Of a DNA stretch of 64,000 bases, positions 37,401 to 45,965 are shown piece by piece. The notes beneath the pieces are model-generated. The model made no database searches. It was not told the origin of the DNA and saw only the letters and a program-made list of their open reading frames with translations. Where the stretch lies: positions 102,191,351-102,255,350 of the forward strand of contig NC_056524.1 of the NCBI RefSeq assembly GCF_019175285.1, given 5' to 3'. Position numbers and translations under genes: made by a program. The stretch comes from Sceloporus undulatus. Lineage: Eukaryota; Chordata; Lepidosauria; Squamata; Phrynosomatidae. Position 1 is the first letter of the stretch; each line of letters starts with the position of its first letter.

Positions 37401-39291
37401 GTATTGGGACATGGTAGTTAAAGCAGTGTCAAATTGCATTAATTCTACAGTGTAGATGCAGCCTAGGACTCCTGGAGACCAGGGTTTGAGTCCTCATTCA
37501 GCCATAGAAATCCATTGAGTGTCCCTGGGCAAGCCACACTCTCTTAGCATTAGAGGAATGCAGTGGCAAACCGCCTTCAAATAAACCACAAACAAACAAA
37601 CAAACAAACCTCGCATTGGGTCTCCATAAGTCAGAGTTGACTTGAAGTCCCATAATAAATAACTTAAAGGGGAAATATAATACCATTGGTATTACTCTGC
37701 AAGCTACTTTAGCGTCTGATGTTCAGTTTCAGATGGGAAGATCTATGATGCATATGTGTTGTATCCAAAAACTGACACTCAAGATTGTTTTGCCCTGAAA
37801 GTGCTTCCTGAGGTCTTGGAGAAGCAGTGTGGATATAATCTATTCATACCTGGCAGGGATGATTTACCAGGAAAAGGTAAACTGTGACATTCCTTTTTTT
37901 CTTAAATGATTTTTAATGTAAAATTTATAATTTCATCTTAACCTTACCAGTAATAAATGGGGCAGGATGGGGGAAGCATTAATAACTTGCAATAAATCAT
38001 CATTGTGCCATTCTTATCTTAACCACCAAAGCTGTGGTTTAAATTCCTCTCATTTTCTTAGTCTTCCTGAATTGAGGGAGAGTTAAAACAAATAGCTTAT
38101 CTGCTGCCTGAAGATGTATTACAAACAACAAGCCCAGTTTCCAAACATATATTTCAAGGTGTAGGGCCTGAAGTACCAGTTGAAAGAAGGTTTTTCTTTT
38201 CTTTTCTTTTCCTTTAGTTTTGCTTCTTCTATAAAAGAATTAGGAGAAAATTATTGTTAGGATGGTTGTAGTAGTTGCCTTCCAACTCAAAATGGGTCAT
38301 GAAATGAAGGTGTAAAATAATATTGTGATAAGCATATACAATAAGCAAATTAAAAGGAGAAAAAACATTGTTAAAACAAGCAGAACTGCACTGAAGGCAA
38401 TCTAAAAGCCAAGTGTAATGAGTTTTATAGGCCAGTCTAATGTATTCTCATGACCCCTCAGTTCCATTTTGACAGTCCCCAAGACCTCGCCCTGATAGAT
38501 CCCCCAAAATAAATACAAATTATTAATCTTGACCAATTTTGAGGAGATGTTTTTATCCCTAAATGGCTCTAAACCGCCCCAAACTATTCACAGTTTCATT
38601 GACACATATCCTACAGGCCCCAACACCCTTGTTTTGCTTTGTTAAAGCCTAAAATTAACTGAAAATAGGGGGAAAAGTCACCAGAAGTAATATTGTATCA
38701 CTTTCAGTGCATCTGTGGGTAAGGATGAATATTGCCCCCTGCTCCATAAGCAGGTATCTGCCCAAATATACTGTATATTGTTTCTGTGTTTTTTTCCCAA
38801 CCCCTTGAGACAATTTACCACAGTGTTGCATGCCATCAAGAAACAGATTATTTATCTGCAGAACCATTTTATAAAGTGGATGTTTAGCCTTTGTCTTGCA
38901 ATTTTCAGCTTTAGTCAGTGTTGTTGATGAATCCATGAGCCAAAGCAGAAGGCTGATCATTATTTTGGTACCGGGCCTGCCTAGTTCAGAAGAGGCTGCT
39001 GAACAGCACATAGCTGTGTACCGTGCTCTTGTTCCTGATGGAATTAAGGTCATCCTGATTGAAATGGGCAAAATAAAAGATTACAGCAACATGCCAGAAT
39101 CCATTAGATACATCAAGCAAAAACAGGGTGCTATCAGATGGAAAGGTGACTTTACCAAGAAAAGCTCTCACTCTGCAAATAACAGGTTCTGGAAAATGGT
39201 CAGGTATCGAATGCCACCAGAACATCCTCATTCACTTGGACTGCCTTTGGTACCAACAACACATAGCTCTAGTGAACCAACAAGAACATGA
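23860..39291 (+). CDS. IL1RL2: Interleukin-1 receptor-like 2 / IL-36 receptor (ten coding exons, complete)
   Basis: Ligand-binding chain for IL-36 cytokines in mammals, acting with IL1RAP. Coding exons: 23860-23923, 26491-26740, 27042-27222, 28974-29136, 31491-31553, 32180-32303, 34573-34709, 36085-36213, 37727-37876 and 38909-39291. They sum to 1644 nt (547 residues; human is about 575), every intron is GT-AG and all phases agree. Order: signal peptide (1 to about 21), three Ig domains, a short membrane helix (about 334-351), and TIR with box 1 IYDAYVLYP, box 2 GYNLFIPGRDDLPG (406-419) and box 3 FW (514-515). Diagnostic for IL1RL2 against IL1R1: VNDTLVD in Ig3 (human VNNTLVD), DYGQLFVCRAG with VAAYI (human DYGLPFMCHAG with STAYI), and PRNHTIEAEL. 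About a dozen N-glycosylation sequons. Box 2 carries Asn and Pro where relatives have Lys and Phe. It follows IL1R1 on the same strand, as in other amniotes. Confidence 0.92.
24160..24373. mobile_element. Palindromic non-autonomous DNA transposon (family CTGCAGAAATAATCC)
   Basis: Left end CTGCATCCACACTGCAG..., right end ...TGCAGTGCAGATGCAG. The inverted ends match over about 47 bp with few mismatches; the middle also pairs (ACAAAACTACAATTCCCAAG). Relatives lie at 37275-37463, 44009-44428 and 51450-51652. Lies in IL1RL2 intron 1. Confidence 0.85.
25262..25620. repeat. GC-rich/CpG-containing patch, probably a DNA-transposon relic
   Basis: CpG-containing text with repeated GATTCGATTT and GGAACGATGT motifs inside IL1RL2 intron 1. 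Ends not defined. Confidence 0.35.
26491..26740 (+). CDS. IL1RL2: IL1RL2 exon, Ig domain 1
   Basis: Phase 1 in, phase 2 out. Encodes EKCVYQE, GIDCLLY, TIHWYINGS, SSRVHQQDSVLLFLPA and DSGSYQCIT. The donor GTGAGG at 26741 lies inside an open frame that runs a few bases further to TGA; using the donor restores the frame with the next exon. Confidence 0.93.
27042..27222 (+). CDS. IL1RL2: IL1RL2 exon, end of Ig1 and first half of Ig2
   Basis: Phase 2 in, phase 0 out. Encodes NSRRCYNFHIAVL, SLCFNE, KLVCNYMD and SINWYK. Two AG candidates lie 6 bases apart (27035 and 27041). Both keep phase; the second gives the usual loop length, the first would add two residues. Confidence 0.9.
27291..27550 (+). 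mobile_element. 5'-truncated tRNA-derived SINE, same family as 11884
   Basis: Reads GTGAGCTCCTATAAC, CCAACCTAGCAGTTCG, GGAGATGAGCACCGCC and the 3' end ATCTTTACCTTTAATG. Begins 69 bases after the IL1RL2 exon 3 donor. Confidence 0.85.
27828..28040 (+). mobile_element. Tigger/pogo-like fragment
   Basis: Starts TACAGTGGGCCCTTCC, a typical pogo-type left end (TA then CAGTGG-CCCT). The right end is unclear, and the adjoining 28096 element overlaps the likely end. Confidence 0.45.
28096..28310 (+). mobile_element. Half of a TIR element (TATACTCAACTATAAGTTGACC family)
   Basis: The left end GTATATACTCAACTATAAG is followed by CCGTGGATAAGTCAAGGG. A copy with both ends is at 47784-48216. Confidence 0.6.
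28345..28442 (-). mobile_element. tRNA-derived (MIR-like) SINE head
   Basis: Minus-strand tRNA-like promoter: box B complement GGATCTGAACCTGGGA, box A complement ATGCTCTATGCCACTCG. Confidence 0.6.
28974..29136 (+). CDS. IL1RL2: IL1RL2 exon, second half of Ig2
   Basis: Phase 0 in, phase 1 out. Begins ECKPLQGERFVFF, very close to the IL1R1 and IL1RL2 WYK-x-C-x-x-L motif, and ends KYQCKGSYSYLRNKYNFS. The donor is GTAAGT. Confidence 0.93.
29225..30095. repeat. Unclassified repeat of about 600 bp, split by a SINE
   Basis: Shares text in the same order with 40735-41275: TGGGTTGAATAGGG, TTCATATGGTTAT, CTGAACTTGTCACCTC, TCTCACACA, AAAGCTCAT, CAAAGGTGCTACAAG. The inserted SINE (29673-29904) is absent from the other copy. 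Confidence 0.65.
29673..29904 (-). mobile_element. tRNA-derived SINE, minus-strand copy of the 19987 family
   Basis: Tail at left (AAAACAAAAACAGCTTC), body GTTTACAACTGTAAGC and GGGTACTCATTTTAGC, tRNA-like head at right (GAACTTGCAACCTTATGG, AACCATGTGCCACTAGGGC). The paralogous empty site is at about 41085-41095. Confidence 0.8.
30822..31092. mobile_element. GC-rich MITE, relative of 16199 and 53464
   Basis: GC-rich block in IL1RL2 intron 4 with AACAGATGGGC at the left, GGTTAGGGACTGCGCGG and CATGGTCCCTAACTC as internal inverted pieces, and CGGTCTTTACTGTGCC at the right. Confidence 0.65.
31418..31450 (+). repeat. (CT)n followed by T10, just upstream of IL1RL2 exon 5
   Basis: About 11 CT units then ten T, ending 40 bases before the acceptor of a 63-base exon. 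It may act as an extended pyrimidine tract (inference). Confidence 0.9.
31491..31553 (+). CDS. IL1RL2: IL1RL2 short linker exon
   Basis: A 63-base exon, phase 1 to 1: IERKRTEILYPRNHTIEAEL. A (CT)n-T10 tract lies 41-73 bases before the acceptor and could affect recognition of this small exon (inference). Confidence 0.88.
31627..32006. mobile_element. Tigger/pogo-like MITE, same family as 1964
   Basis: Inverted ends CACTCATCCCTCCACATTCG and GCAAATGCGGAGAGATGAGTG. The internal duplicated motif AGGAATCTCTAGGTCCT occurs twice (about 31748 and 31854), and GTTGACCATAGAGTTGC is shared with the 1964-2511 element. Lies between IL1RL2 exons 5 and 6. Confidence 0.7.
32180..32303 (+). CDS. IL1RL2: IL1RL2 exon, first half of Ig3
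   Basis: Phase 1 in, phase 2 out. Encodes SNIFTECNVSSSKDT, ISWIVNDTLVDFLYNG and RIKEGY. This stretch is the clearest IL1RL2 signature of the gene. The donor is GTAAGT. Confidence 0.92.
32590..33880. other. IL1RL2 intron 6, left part
   Basis: Repeat-like but not classified. Open frames here lack family matches. A G-run lies at about 33147-33162. Confidence 0.35.
33971..34277 (+). mobile_element. MER2-like (Tigger-type) non-autonomous DNA transposon
   Basis: Starts CAGGTTGAGTCTCCC after TA and reads TGCTTGGGACCAGAAGTG, GGAATATTTGCATATACAT, GTTTCATATAGC, ATGAAACAAAGTTTAAG and GTCACTATCTCAGC, ending ATAAGGGAGACTC. The order and wording match my memory of mammalian MER2, a Tigger derivative. Right terminal bases are degraded. 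Lies in IL1RL2 intron 6, about 300 bp before exon 7. Confidence 0.75.
34573..34709 (+). CDS. IL1RL2: IL1RL2 exon, second half of Ig3
   Basis: Phase 2 in, phase 1 out. Encodes DDYPIDGGQLSVVPLNITK, then DYGQLFVCRAGPVAAYI. An AG four bases earlier would put a stop in frame, so the start at 34573 is preferred. The donor is GTATGT. Confidence 0.9.
35500..35650. mobile_element. Fragment related to the 11797 TIR element
   Basis: TTTTCACACAGTTATAGCAC at the left, CCAAACTACGAACTCTAG in the middle and TTTACAGTGAAAG at the right, paralleling 11797-12334 and 51865-51930. Lies in IL1RL2 intron 7. Confidence 0.45.
36085..36213 (+). CDS. IL1RL2: IL1RL2 exon, transmembrane helix
   Basis: Phase 1 to 1. Encodes NNLTG (a sequon right at the membrane), LAALVLIIIFPILICLLF as a helix of about 18 residues with a central Pro, then the juxtamembrane KIEIVLWYR. 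It is shorter than the equivalent helix of the IL1R1 in this window. Confidence 0.92.
37238..37655 (+). mobile_element. tRNA-derived SINE (family of 12908) split by a DNA transposon
   Basis: The plus-strand head GGTGTAGTGATTTGAGTGG is before 37275. It resumes at 37464 with GACTCCTGGAGACCAGGG, box B GGTTTGAGTCC, a (CAAA)n stretch, and the tail CATAAGTCAGAGTTGACTTG. Lies 70 bases before IL1RL2 exon 9. Confidence 0.82.
37275..37463. mobile_element. Palindromic DNA transposon (family of 24160) inside a SINE
   Basis: Left end GGCTTCTGCCAAACTGCAG, right end CTACAGTGTAGATGCAGCC; inverted arms of about 45 bp. It interrupts the tRNA-like head of the 37238 SINE, so it is younger than that SINE. Confidence 0.82.
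37727..37876 (+). CDS. IL1RL2: IL1RL2 exon, first half of TIR domain
   Basis: Phase 1 to 1, 150 bases, 15 fewer than the paralogous IL1R1 exon. The loss is in the loop after box 1 (YPKTDTQDCFALK). Box 2 reads GYNLFIPGRDDLPG. The acceptor is GATGTTCAG. Confidence 0.94.
38909..39291 (+). CDS. IL1RL2: IL1RL2 last coding exon, second half of TIR and stop
   Basis: The acceptor is AATTTTCAG. Encodes SRRLIIILVPGLPSSEEA, DYSNMPESIRYIKQKQG and box 3 RFWKMVRYRMPPEHP; ends at TGA 39289-39291. It aligns throughout with the last exon of the upstream IL1R1, as expected for tandem paralogs. Confidence 0.95.
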
Positions 39292-40050
39292 CTTTGACCT
39301 CTTGTTGCAACTGCTTTCAAAAGCTGTTTTGAAGGATGCATCTTGGACATTGGTTTGGGCAACATAACCTGGATGTTTCATCAGCAGTCATTCTGCAAAA
39401 GTATATTGAGGATCAATGACTTTTGCAAGAGAAAATGCACATTTTGATTCTTTTTCAGCCACATACCTGTGGATCTGCTGTGGCTGTGCAAGCAACTTGT
39501 TCAACAAAGCTGAAACTGAGATGATTGTCAAGGTGTTGAAACCTGTCCTGCTGCCTTGCTCCTTTTGCTAAACAGCCTGCCAAAAGAAACTGAACTTCAT
39601 GTAAAGCAGGAATATGGAAACTGATGCCCTTCTGAAGTTTGGATAAATCCCTTCAACCAAACCATTGGCTGGGATTTACAGGTATTGTTGTAGCCCAAAG
39701 CATCTGGGCGGCACCAGATTGCCAACTCCTGGTGTGAAATGCTCCATTTAAGGAGGAAGTTGCATCTGTAGCAAAAGTATAATGTCTCTATTTTGCTTTA
39801 TTTCTCCAATTCCTATCTCAGTTCTTACTGTATTCCATACTAGGTTGTCCATATAAAGTTCTGAAATGTCAGTCTTTTTTCCTGGATGGAAATTGATATA
39901 TACTTGCCATACATCTTTTTCGTAACAGACATGTCAATTTTTGCACTTTTCTAAATGTACATATTTCTACATGTTTTCCCATTGACTTAAGAGTATTTGC
40001 ATGTATTTTTCAGGTGAAGTCCCATTGTCCCTAATGGCAATGTGGCTGTG
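39292..40050 (+). other. Probable IL1RL2 3' UTR and flank
   Basis: Follows the IL1RL2 stop and is not repetitive. No convincing polyadenylation signal was seen. Confidence 0.5.
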
Positions 40051-40054
40051 TGTA

Positions 40055-40143
40055 TGTGCTGCCACTCAGAACAATGGGGGTTTGTCATCCGCGGATGTTT
40101 AAATCCATGGATGGCAAGTTCGCGGATAGCAAGGCCCCACTGT
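40055..40143 (-). mobile_element. Right-end fragment of a Tigger/pogo-like element
   Basis: GTCATCCGCGGATG and GCAAGGCCCCACTGTA resemble the end of a pogo-type repeat (CAGTGGGGCC in reverse, then TA). Confidence 0.5.
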
Positions 40144-40722
40144 ATAGTGTCTAGATCATGGGAGGTAACAGTACCGCTCTATTCTGCTTTGGTCAGGCCT
40201 CATCTGGAATGCTGCATCCAGTTCTGAATGCCACAATTCAAAAAAGATGCTGTAAACTGGAGCATGTCCAGAAGAGGGCAACCAAAATAGTGAAGAGTCT
40301 GTCCTGTGAGAAAAGATTCAGGAAAATGGATATGTTTAGCCTGGAGAAGAGAAGATTAAGAGGTGATATGATAGCCCTTTTTGAAGGGATGTCACATTGA
40401 TGTCATATTTGAATAGATGTCATATTGAGGATGGAGCAAGCTTGTTTTCTACAGCTCCAGAGAATAGGATCCAAAGCAATGGATTCAAACTACAGGAACA
40501 GAGAGTCCACCTCAATATTAGGAAGAACCTCCTGACAGTAAGAGCTGTTTGACAGTAGAACAGACTCCCTCAGAGTGTGGTGAAATCTCCTTCTTTGGAG
40601 GTTTTAAAGCAGAGGCTGGATGGCCATCTGTCAAGGGTGATTTGACTGCATATTCCTGCATGGCAAGGGGTTGGACTGGATGGCCCTTGTGGTCTCTTCA
40701 AACTCTATGATTCTATTATTAG
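40144..40722 (+). mobile_element. CR1-type LINE, 5'-truncated, with 3' UTR
   Basis: Conceptual translation has the CR1 reverse-transcriptase tail (LEHVQKRATKIVKSL, FSLEKRRLRGDMIALFEG). The 3' region reads CTGCATGGCAAGGGGTTGG, GACTGGATGGCCCTTG and ends ATGATTCTATTATT, the repeated-ATTCT-type end of CR1. It is disrupted by frameshifts in the coding part and has no 5' half. Confidence 0.85.
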
Positions 40723-40734
40723 AAAAAGAAATAA

Positions 40735-41300
40735 GGGAATGCTTCCACAGACTACAGTGCATCAGCAGTGGGTTGAACAGAGGTAGTGGTTTCCTGACAC
40801 AGTACACACATTTCCAATTCAACACTCTCTAACCCCCGTCCTTCTGAGGGCACCTGTGACCAGTTCATCACAATCCCCTCTCTCTTTCCCAGACTACTTT
40901 CCAAGACTCATTCATATGGTTATTACTCTCCTTGGTGTTATGCAACAGCCTTCCTCCTGAGTTCATCCCTGGATGACTATTGTTTTTTTAAAATATTTTT
41001 ATTAGTTTGAAACATACTTAAAAACCCAAACAATACTGTTACATTACATATATAAACATGACCATTGTTAATACTGAACTTGTCACCTCATCTCCATACT
41101 TACAAAGTTTTGAATTTGGATTGATATTCTCACACACAAACGGCTTATATGGGTCTGTCTCTGGATTCTCCACTCCAAATATGCATCTGAGGAAGTAGGT
41201 TCAAGTCAATGAAAGCTCATGCTACCAGATTTTTTCTTTCACTTGTTCTCAAAGTTGCTACAAGATCCCTTTGCATACAGAGAATTGTCTATTGAGGATA
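40735..41300. repeat. Unclassified repeat, paralog of 29225-30095
   Basis: Same blocks in the same order without the SINE; CTGAACTTGTCACCTCATC is the empty site. A T/A-rich insertion (40982-41065) interrupts it. Confidence 0.65.
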
Positions 41301-41309
41301 AACAGCTGG

Positions 41310-43177
41310 ATGGCCATCTGTCAAGGGTGATTTTTCACAGCCACCACCATGCTGTTCACATCCTTTGCCAGGCTTTGGAGTTGGCCTTTTCAAGCCTCCC
41401 TCCCTGCCCTGCTTCAATCCTTGTCTGGCTCTCATCATAAAGGACCTCCGATGTCACTTATTATAGTGTTGGGGATGCCAATTTTGCTTTCCCACCTACC
41501 GTGATTGTCATTACTGACATGCCACTACATGTTGGGGTGCAAATTCTGTCATGGGACAAAAGGGGCTTCCTACATTAATGATTTTGAGTTTGGCAGTTTG
41601 GAATCCTTTTGATAATTTGATGAGATAGTCCTGATAATCAACAGATGCATGCACAATCAGACACTCCTCTCTACCTCTTGATAAAGTTATAGGTTTGATG
41701 CATCTCCCATCTGGAGTAGAAAATACTGTTACAGACACCTGGAGCCAAACACCTGTGTCTTGTCAGAGAGTAAAACTGCCCATGGGCACTCTTTAGATCA
41801 TCTTGCAGAAATATGACAGGCCAGCAATGTATTTGTTCATGTTATCTCACAACAGGAAGTGCATGCTTTTCTACTCAAGAGACCTGGACTGATGAGCTAT
41901 CTGAATGATGCATGCCCTGTTTTGGAGAGGTTACATATTGTACACCTTCCACTGTTCCTGTTTTACCACCAGTGTTTTGACTATGATTTGATGGAATAGG
42001 ACCAGGTACATTTGGATCACCTGGGATGGCCAGGTGATTGTGGTTATCTCTCTCCTGCATAATTTCAGAAGTCATTATTGGAAACTCCCCTTCAAAATCC
42101 AAGTCTGTTTGCACTCTCTGTTTACAAGGCAATCTATCTAGTCCTCTAACCAATGAAGCCCATGGTAAGGAAGCTCTCTCTCTTATTTACTTTGCCGATC
42201 TGTGTTAACCACATCATTGCTGAACTCAGAGGCTGTTCACTTAATCCTTTTACGCCTATAAGTGGATTGTATTCTCAGTGCTTTTGGCTTCAAAGACTCT
42301 CATGTATTGGACCTTCTGGTGACCTTATCCCGTCATTGTCACTGTCTTAAGTAAGCCTCTTTTTACAGCCATATCATGGCACTTCCAGTGGCTTGGTGAA
42401 CCTTCTTGTTTATCAAATTCATGGGTCAGGCAAATTTTGAATTGTTTCAGGGCTTTACATCCTTCTGGATTGGGTGCATTTCTTTAGATGGTCCAAGAAA
42501 AGCTTGCAAGCAATAGCTTCTTCTGCTTTCAGATCATGCACATGGTGGATAGGTTTACTGTTGGCCATCACCACTGTCAGTGGAGTTGCGAAGCTATACA
42601 CTTTGCAAAGGGATCATTCTCTCCTTTGTTAGGCTGGGCATTTCCTTCTTGTTGATAGTCCTGTCTGCTATCCATCCCAAACAGGACATTTTCTCTCCCA
42701 GTATTTATCTATAACTGCCTGGATGTTTGAAAGGTGCTAACCTTCAGGGTTATCTCCTCCTTCACTAGCCTATCAAGTAGGGACAGTCTGTGTCTACACA
42801 ACATTTCTATAAGTAGATTACAGCAACTCTCTGTATGGCATAGGTAATCAATCAACCTTTTGCTCAAGTGAGAGGTTTTTTGACTAGAGTGACTGCAGCC
42901 TCGACTGTATTCCTGAATGGGATTCTTCTGTATGGCATCTGCAAAGCTGCCACATGTTTCAGACTGCTCACTTTTGTATCTCACTATCCCTTAGATACAG
43001 GATCACAGATGGAGGCTGTGTTTGGAAGAGTTGTGTTTTTCTCCTGTGTGGCATGACACTCCCTCCTTCTCTGGTTAGTAGCTTGCTAGTCTCCCATTTG
43101 TGTGATTCAGAAAGACCATGAAGAAGAAGGACAGGTTGGTTACCTGTAACTGTAGTTCTTTGAATGGTCATCTGTGA
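41310..43177 (+). mobile_element. Fossil retroelement, probably DIRS/tyrosine-recombinase type
   Basis: Several separate plus-strand stretches resemble parts of a DIRS-like element, including one near 42870-43030 that looks like the C-terminal part of a tyrosine recombinase (ICKAAT, FVSHY). The copy is broken many times, ends at an assembly gap and has no visible intact frame. Family assignment is by resemblance only; an old LTR-type element is the alternative. Confidence 0.45.
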
Positions 43178-43277
43178 NNNNNNNNNNNNNNNNNNNNNNN
43201 NNNNNNNNNNNNNNNNNNNNNNNNNNNNNNNNNNNNNNNNNNNNNNNNNNNNNNNNNNNNNNNNNNNNNNNNNNNNN
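43178..43277. other. Assembly gap of 100 N
   Basis: The round-number run of N marks a scaffold join of unknown true size. Confidence 0.99.
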
Positions 43278-44008
43278 GGAATTCATCTGTCTCACAGCCT
43301 GAGAAGAAGACAGCAAGCAAGGAAAAATGCAAGGTGAAATACATAATGCTAAATAGGGGGAAAAAAATTAAAGCAATTTCTTTTTTTAAAAAAAACAGCA
43401 TCTTTGACTAAATAGTTAAAACAATAATCATTTTGATAGACAAACGTTTAGTTTCATTCAACCAACATTAGTTTTTAAAGATTCAAGTAAGCAAAATATG
43501 CCATCTCATATCTGTAACTTGTGCAAAGAAAATCTATGCCATATCTGTGACTAATATCAGCACAAGGGGCAAAACACAGAACTGCAGATAAAACAGGGTT
43601 CTAAAACTCATGCTGAATTCATGATAACTGTATCTTTGTAGAAACACTTTTAGGAAATCCCCTCCCATTGACCTTTACTTTGGATTGTAAGCTTGATTCT
43701 AAAACTAATGATGAATTCATGATAAGTATATCTTTGCAGAAACACTTTTAGGAAATCTCCTCTCATTGATCTTAAATTTGGATTGTAAACTCAATTGTCA
43801 TGCTACTTTTATGGGCAAGTCCTTAACAAACATGGTATATAAATTTTAAATTAATCAGTTAAATGGTGATAATGAATAGATTTAACGTTCACTATTCAGA
43901 TGCATGGTTTAGATATCAGTGTAGGATTGGCTATAACACACAAAAGTCAAGGAATAGTAAGCACACTCACTAAGCAGCAATGCAACAGAAATATTCATCA
44001 ATTTAGAG
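43278..44008. other. Intergenic with an internal direct repeat
   Basis: Two tandem blocks of about 105-115 bp: 43600-43695 and 43698-43800 share CATGATAACTGTATCTTTG / CATGATAAGTATATCTTTG, GAAACACTTTTAGGAAATC and TTTGGATTGTAA. No gene recognised. Confidence 0.7.
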
Positions 44009-44428
44009 CTAATCTGCACTGTAGAATTAATGCAGTTTGTTGTTGCTGTTGTATGCCTTCAAGTCATTTCTGACTTATGGTAACCTTAAGAGTTTTCTTG
44101 GCAAGATTTGTACAGTATAGATGAGTTTTGCCATTGCCTTCCTTTGAAGCTGAGAGCATGTGAATTGTCCAAGGACACCCAGTGGGTTTCAAGGCCAAGC
44201 AGAGAATCGAACTCTGATCTCCATAGTTGTAGCCCAACACTCAAACCACTATGGCACACTGGCACCAATGCTGTGGAATTCTGTGATTTGTAGTTTTATG
44301 AGATATTTAGCCTTCTCTGTCAGAGACCTTTGGTGTCACAACAAACCACAAATCCCAGGATTCCATAGAATGGAGCCACAGCAGTTAAAGTAGTGTCAAA
44401 TTGCATTATTTTTGCCGTGAAAATGCAG
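44009..44428. mobile_element. Palindromic DNA transposon (family of 24160) split by a SINE
   Basis: Left arm AATCTGCACTGTAGAATTAA, right arm AATTGCATTATTTTTGCC...GCAGACC. The SINE at 44039-44263 sits in the left half, so here the transposon is the older one, the reverse of 37275. Confidence 0.78.
44039..44263 (-). mobile_element. tRNA-derived SINE (family of 12908)
   Basis: Left tail GTTGTATGCCTTCAAGTC, body GGTAACCTTAAGAG, box B complement AATCGAACTCTGATCTCC, head complement CAAACCACTATGGCACAC. Confidence 0.85.
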
Positions 44429-44437
44429 ACCCAGTCT

Positions 44438-44805
44438 TTGGGGGGGGGGTCGGGCTATGTGGGCATGTTCTAGCAGAGTTTCTTCCTGATGTTTCTCCAG
44501 CATCTGTGGCTGTTGAGTCTTTATCTTGCAACAAATGCAAATGAGAACTCTCCCAGCAGACAATGAGCACTATCAAGCAGACATTAGTCCTCTTGTGCAG
44601 ACCCTCACACCCTGAGGCCTGCCATTAGCAACAAACAATATACCTGCAAATCACTCCTGCCTTTCCAGGTCACACAATGTATATAGCCAAGTCCTTTCCA
44701 GCCAAGATTCTGTGACGATGCCAGCCATAGATGCTGGCGAAACATCAGGAAGAAACTCTGCTAGAACATGGCCACATAGCCCTAAAAACCCACAAAAAAC
44801 TATGG
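44438..44805. mobile_element. Element with long terminal inverted repeats
   Basis: GGGCTATGTGGGCATGTTCT...CCAGCATCTGTGGCT at the left is inverted as AGATGCTGGCGAAACATC...ACATGGCCACATAGCCC at the right (about 60 bp with few mismatches). No coding capacity. It belongs to a repeat common in squamates; class not certain (Penelope-like or DNA transposon). Confidence 0.65.
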
Positions 44806-44828
44806 ATGCCGGCCATGAAAGCCTTCAG

Positions 44829-45965
44829 CTTCACCGACCCAGTCTATTAAAAATAATTGAACAAAATTTACAGTACAAGTACATAGGAGTTTCATTATAC
44901 ATAAACAGAAAAAAAACCTTTAATAAGTGTTCTAATAGGTAGTCTCTATTACTGATGTTGAACTATTTTTTCTAATAATGAGATTATAGCAGTCAGTCAC
45001 TGGGTGATTTGGGTATTTGACACCTGGGGCAAATCATTTTTTTAAAACCTTCAAGAGAAGGGAGAACCCATCTGTCAGTCAGTGTTCAGTCAATTTGCTC
45101 CAAACACATTAATATTTTGGAAATATGAATTTCGATCATCGGAGGCCAGTCATTCTCTGCATGCTGGGCCAACCCCACCATAGTTTCCTTGTCTCGGTTG
45201 TTAACAGTTAGCTTCTTTACCTTTCCCAAGTTAGAAAGTTTAAAGAAAACACCCACACAAACTAACCATTGTTGATCGCTGGGGGAAAACGTTGGCCCAA
45301 ACATTTAAGAAACTCGAAACACTTGTGAAGGAAAGTTTTAGGTTTCTTTGACCATCTGTGGAACAATGAATAGTACCTTACTAAGAGAAGCCTTACATAT
45401 CTTCATGCAATCAGTTTGGCGAAGAACTACAGCACACAGAGATCTCCAGCCAGGATGGCCAGTGAGCATAGTGGCTGGAGGATGGTGGGAGTTGTTGATG
45501 AGGATGCAGTTTATATCCAGACAAATTTGCCTGGGAGTAAGCCACACTGAATAAAATGAACACCACGTCCTGTGGAACATAGTGAGCTTTACTTCCAAGT
45601 TGTCATGCAAACTTACATTTAGTACTTAGAAGTGAACTTCCCCCTGTATAAGTACTCAGATGTAAGTTCGCCTGAACTCAGACTGAATGCTACGTAGCTG
45701 TGCAGAAGAGTGTAGGCTTCAGTTGTCTTGAAATCTGACAGGTTTACTTGGAGGTGAAATTATATCAAAAAATCATTAGTGGTTTGATTGCAGTCCTCTG
45801 TAGGATTGCTTAGATTGAGAGACGGGGTCCCATTAACATTAGTTGCTTATACTGATTGGATTGGATGGAACATGTGGACCATGAACATCTGGAAGGCCAC
45901 ACTTTCCCATCTCAGTTTCAATAAGACAAACATAGAATCTGCTGGTGGTTCACACTCTGGTCTCT
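44829..45965. other. Intergenic, no gene recognised
   Basis: Contains weak pieces (about 45535 and 45730) of a squamate repeat with the GGGAGTAAGCC...TGAAT motif; otherwise nothing clear. Confidence 0.35.

Noticed and set aside
40158-40400. A gene encoding FSLEKRRLRGD-type protein
   Set aside because: This is the reverse-transcriptase tail of a CR1 LINE followed by the CR1 3' end.
42868-43056. A host recombinase-like gene
   Set aside because: It lies in a decayed retroelement next to a gap and has no intact frame or exon context.
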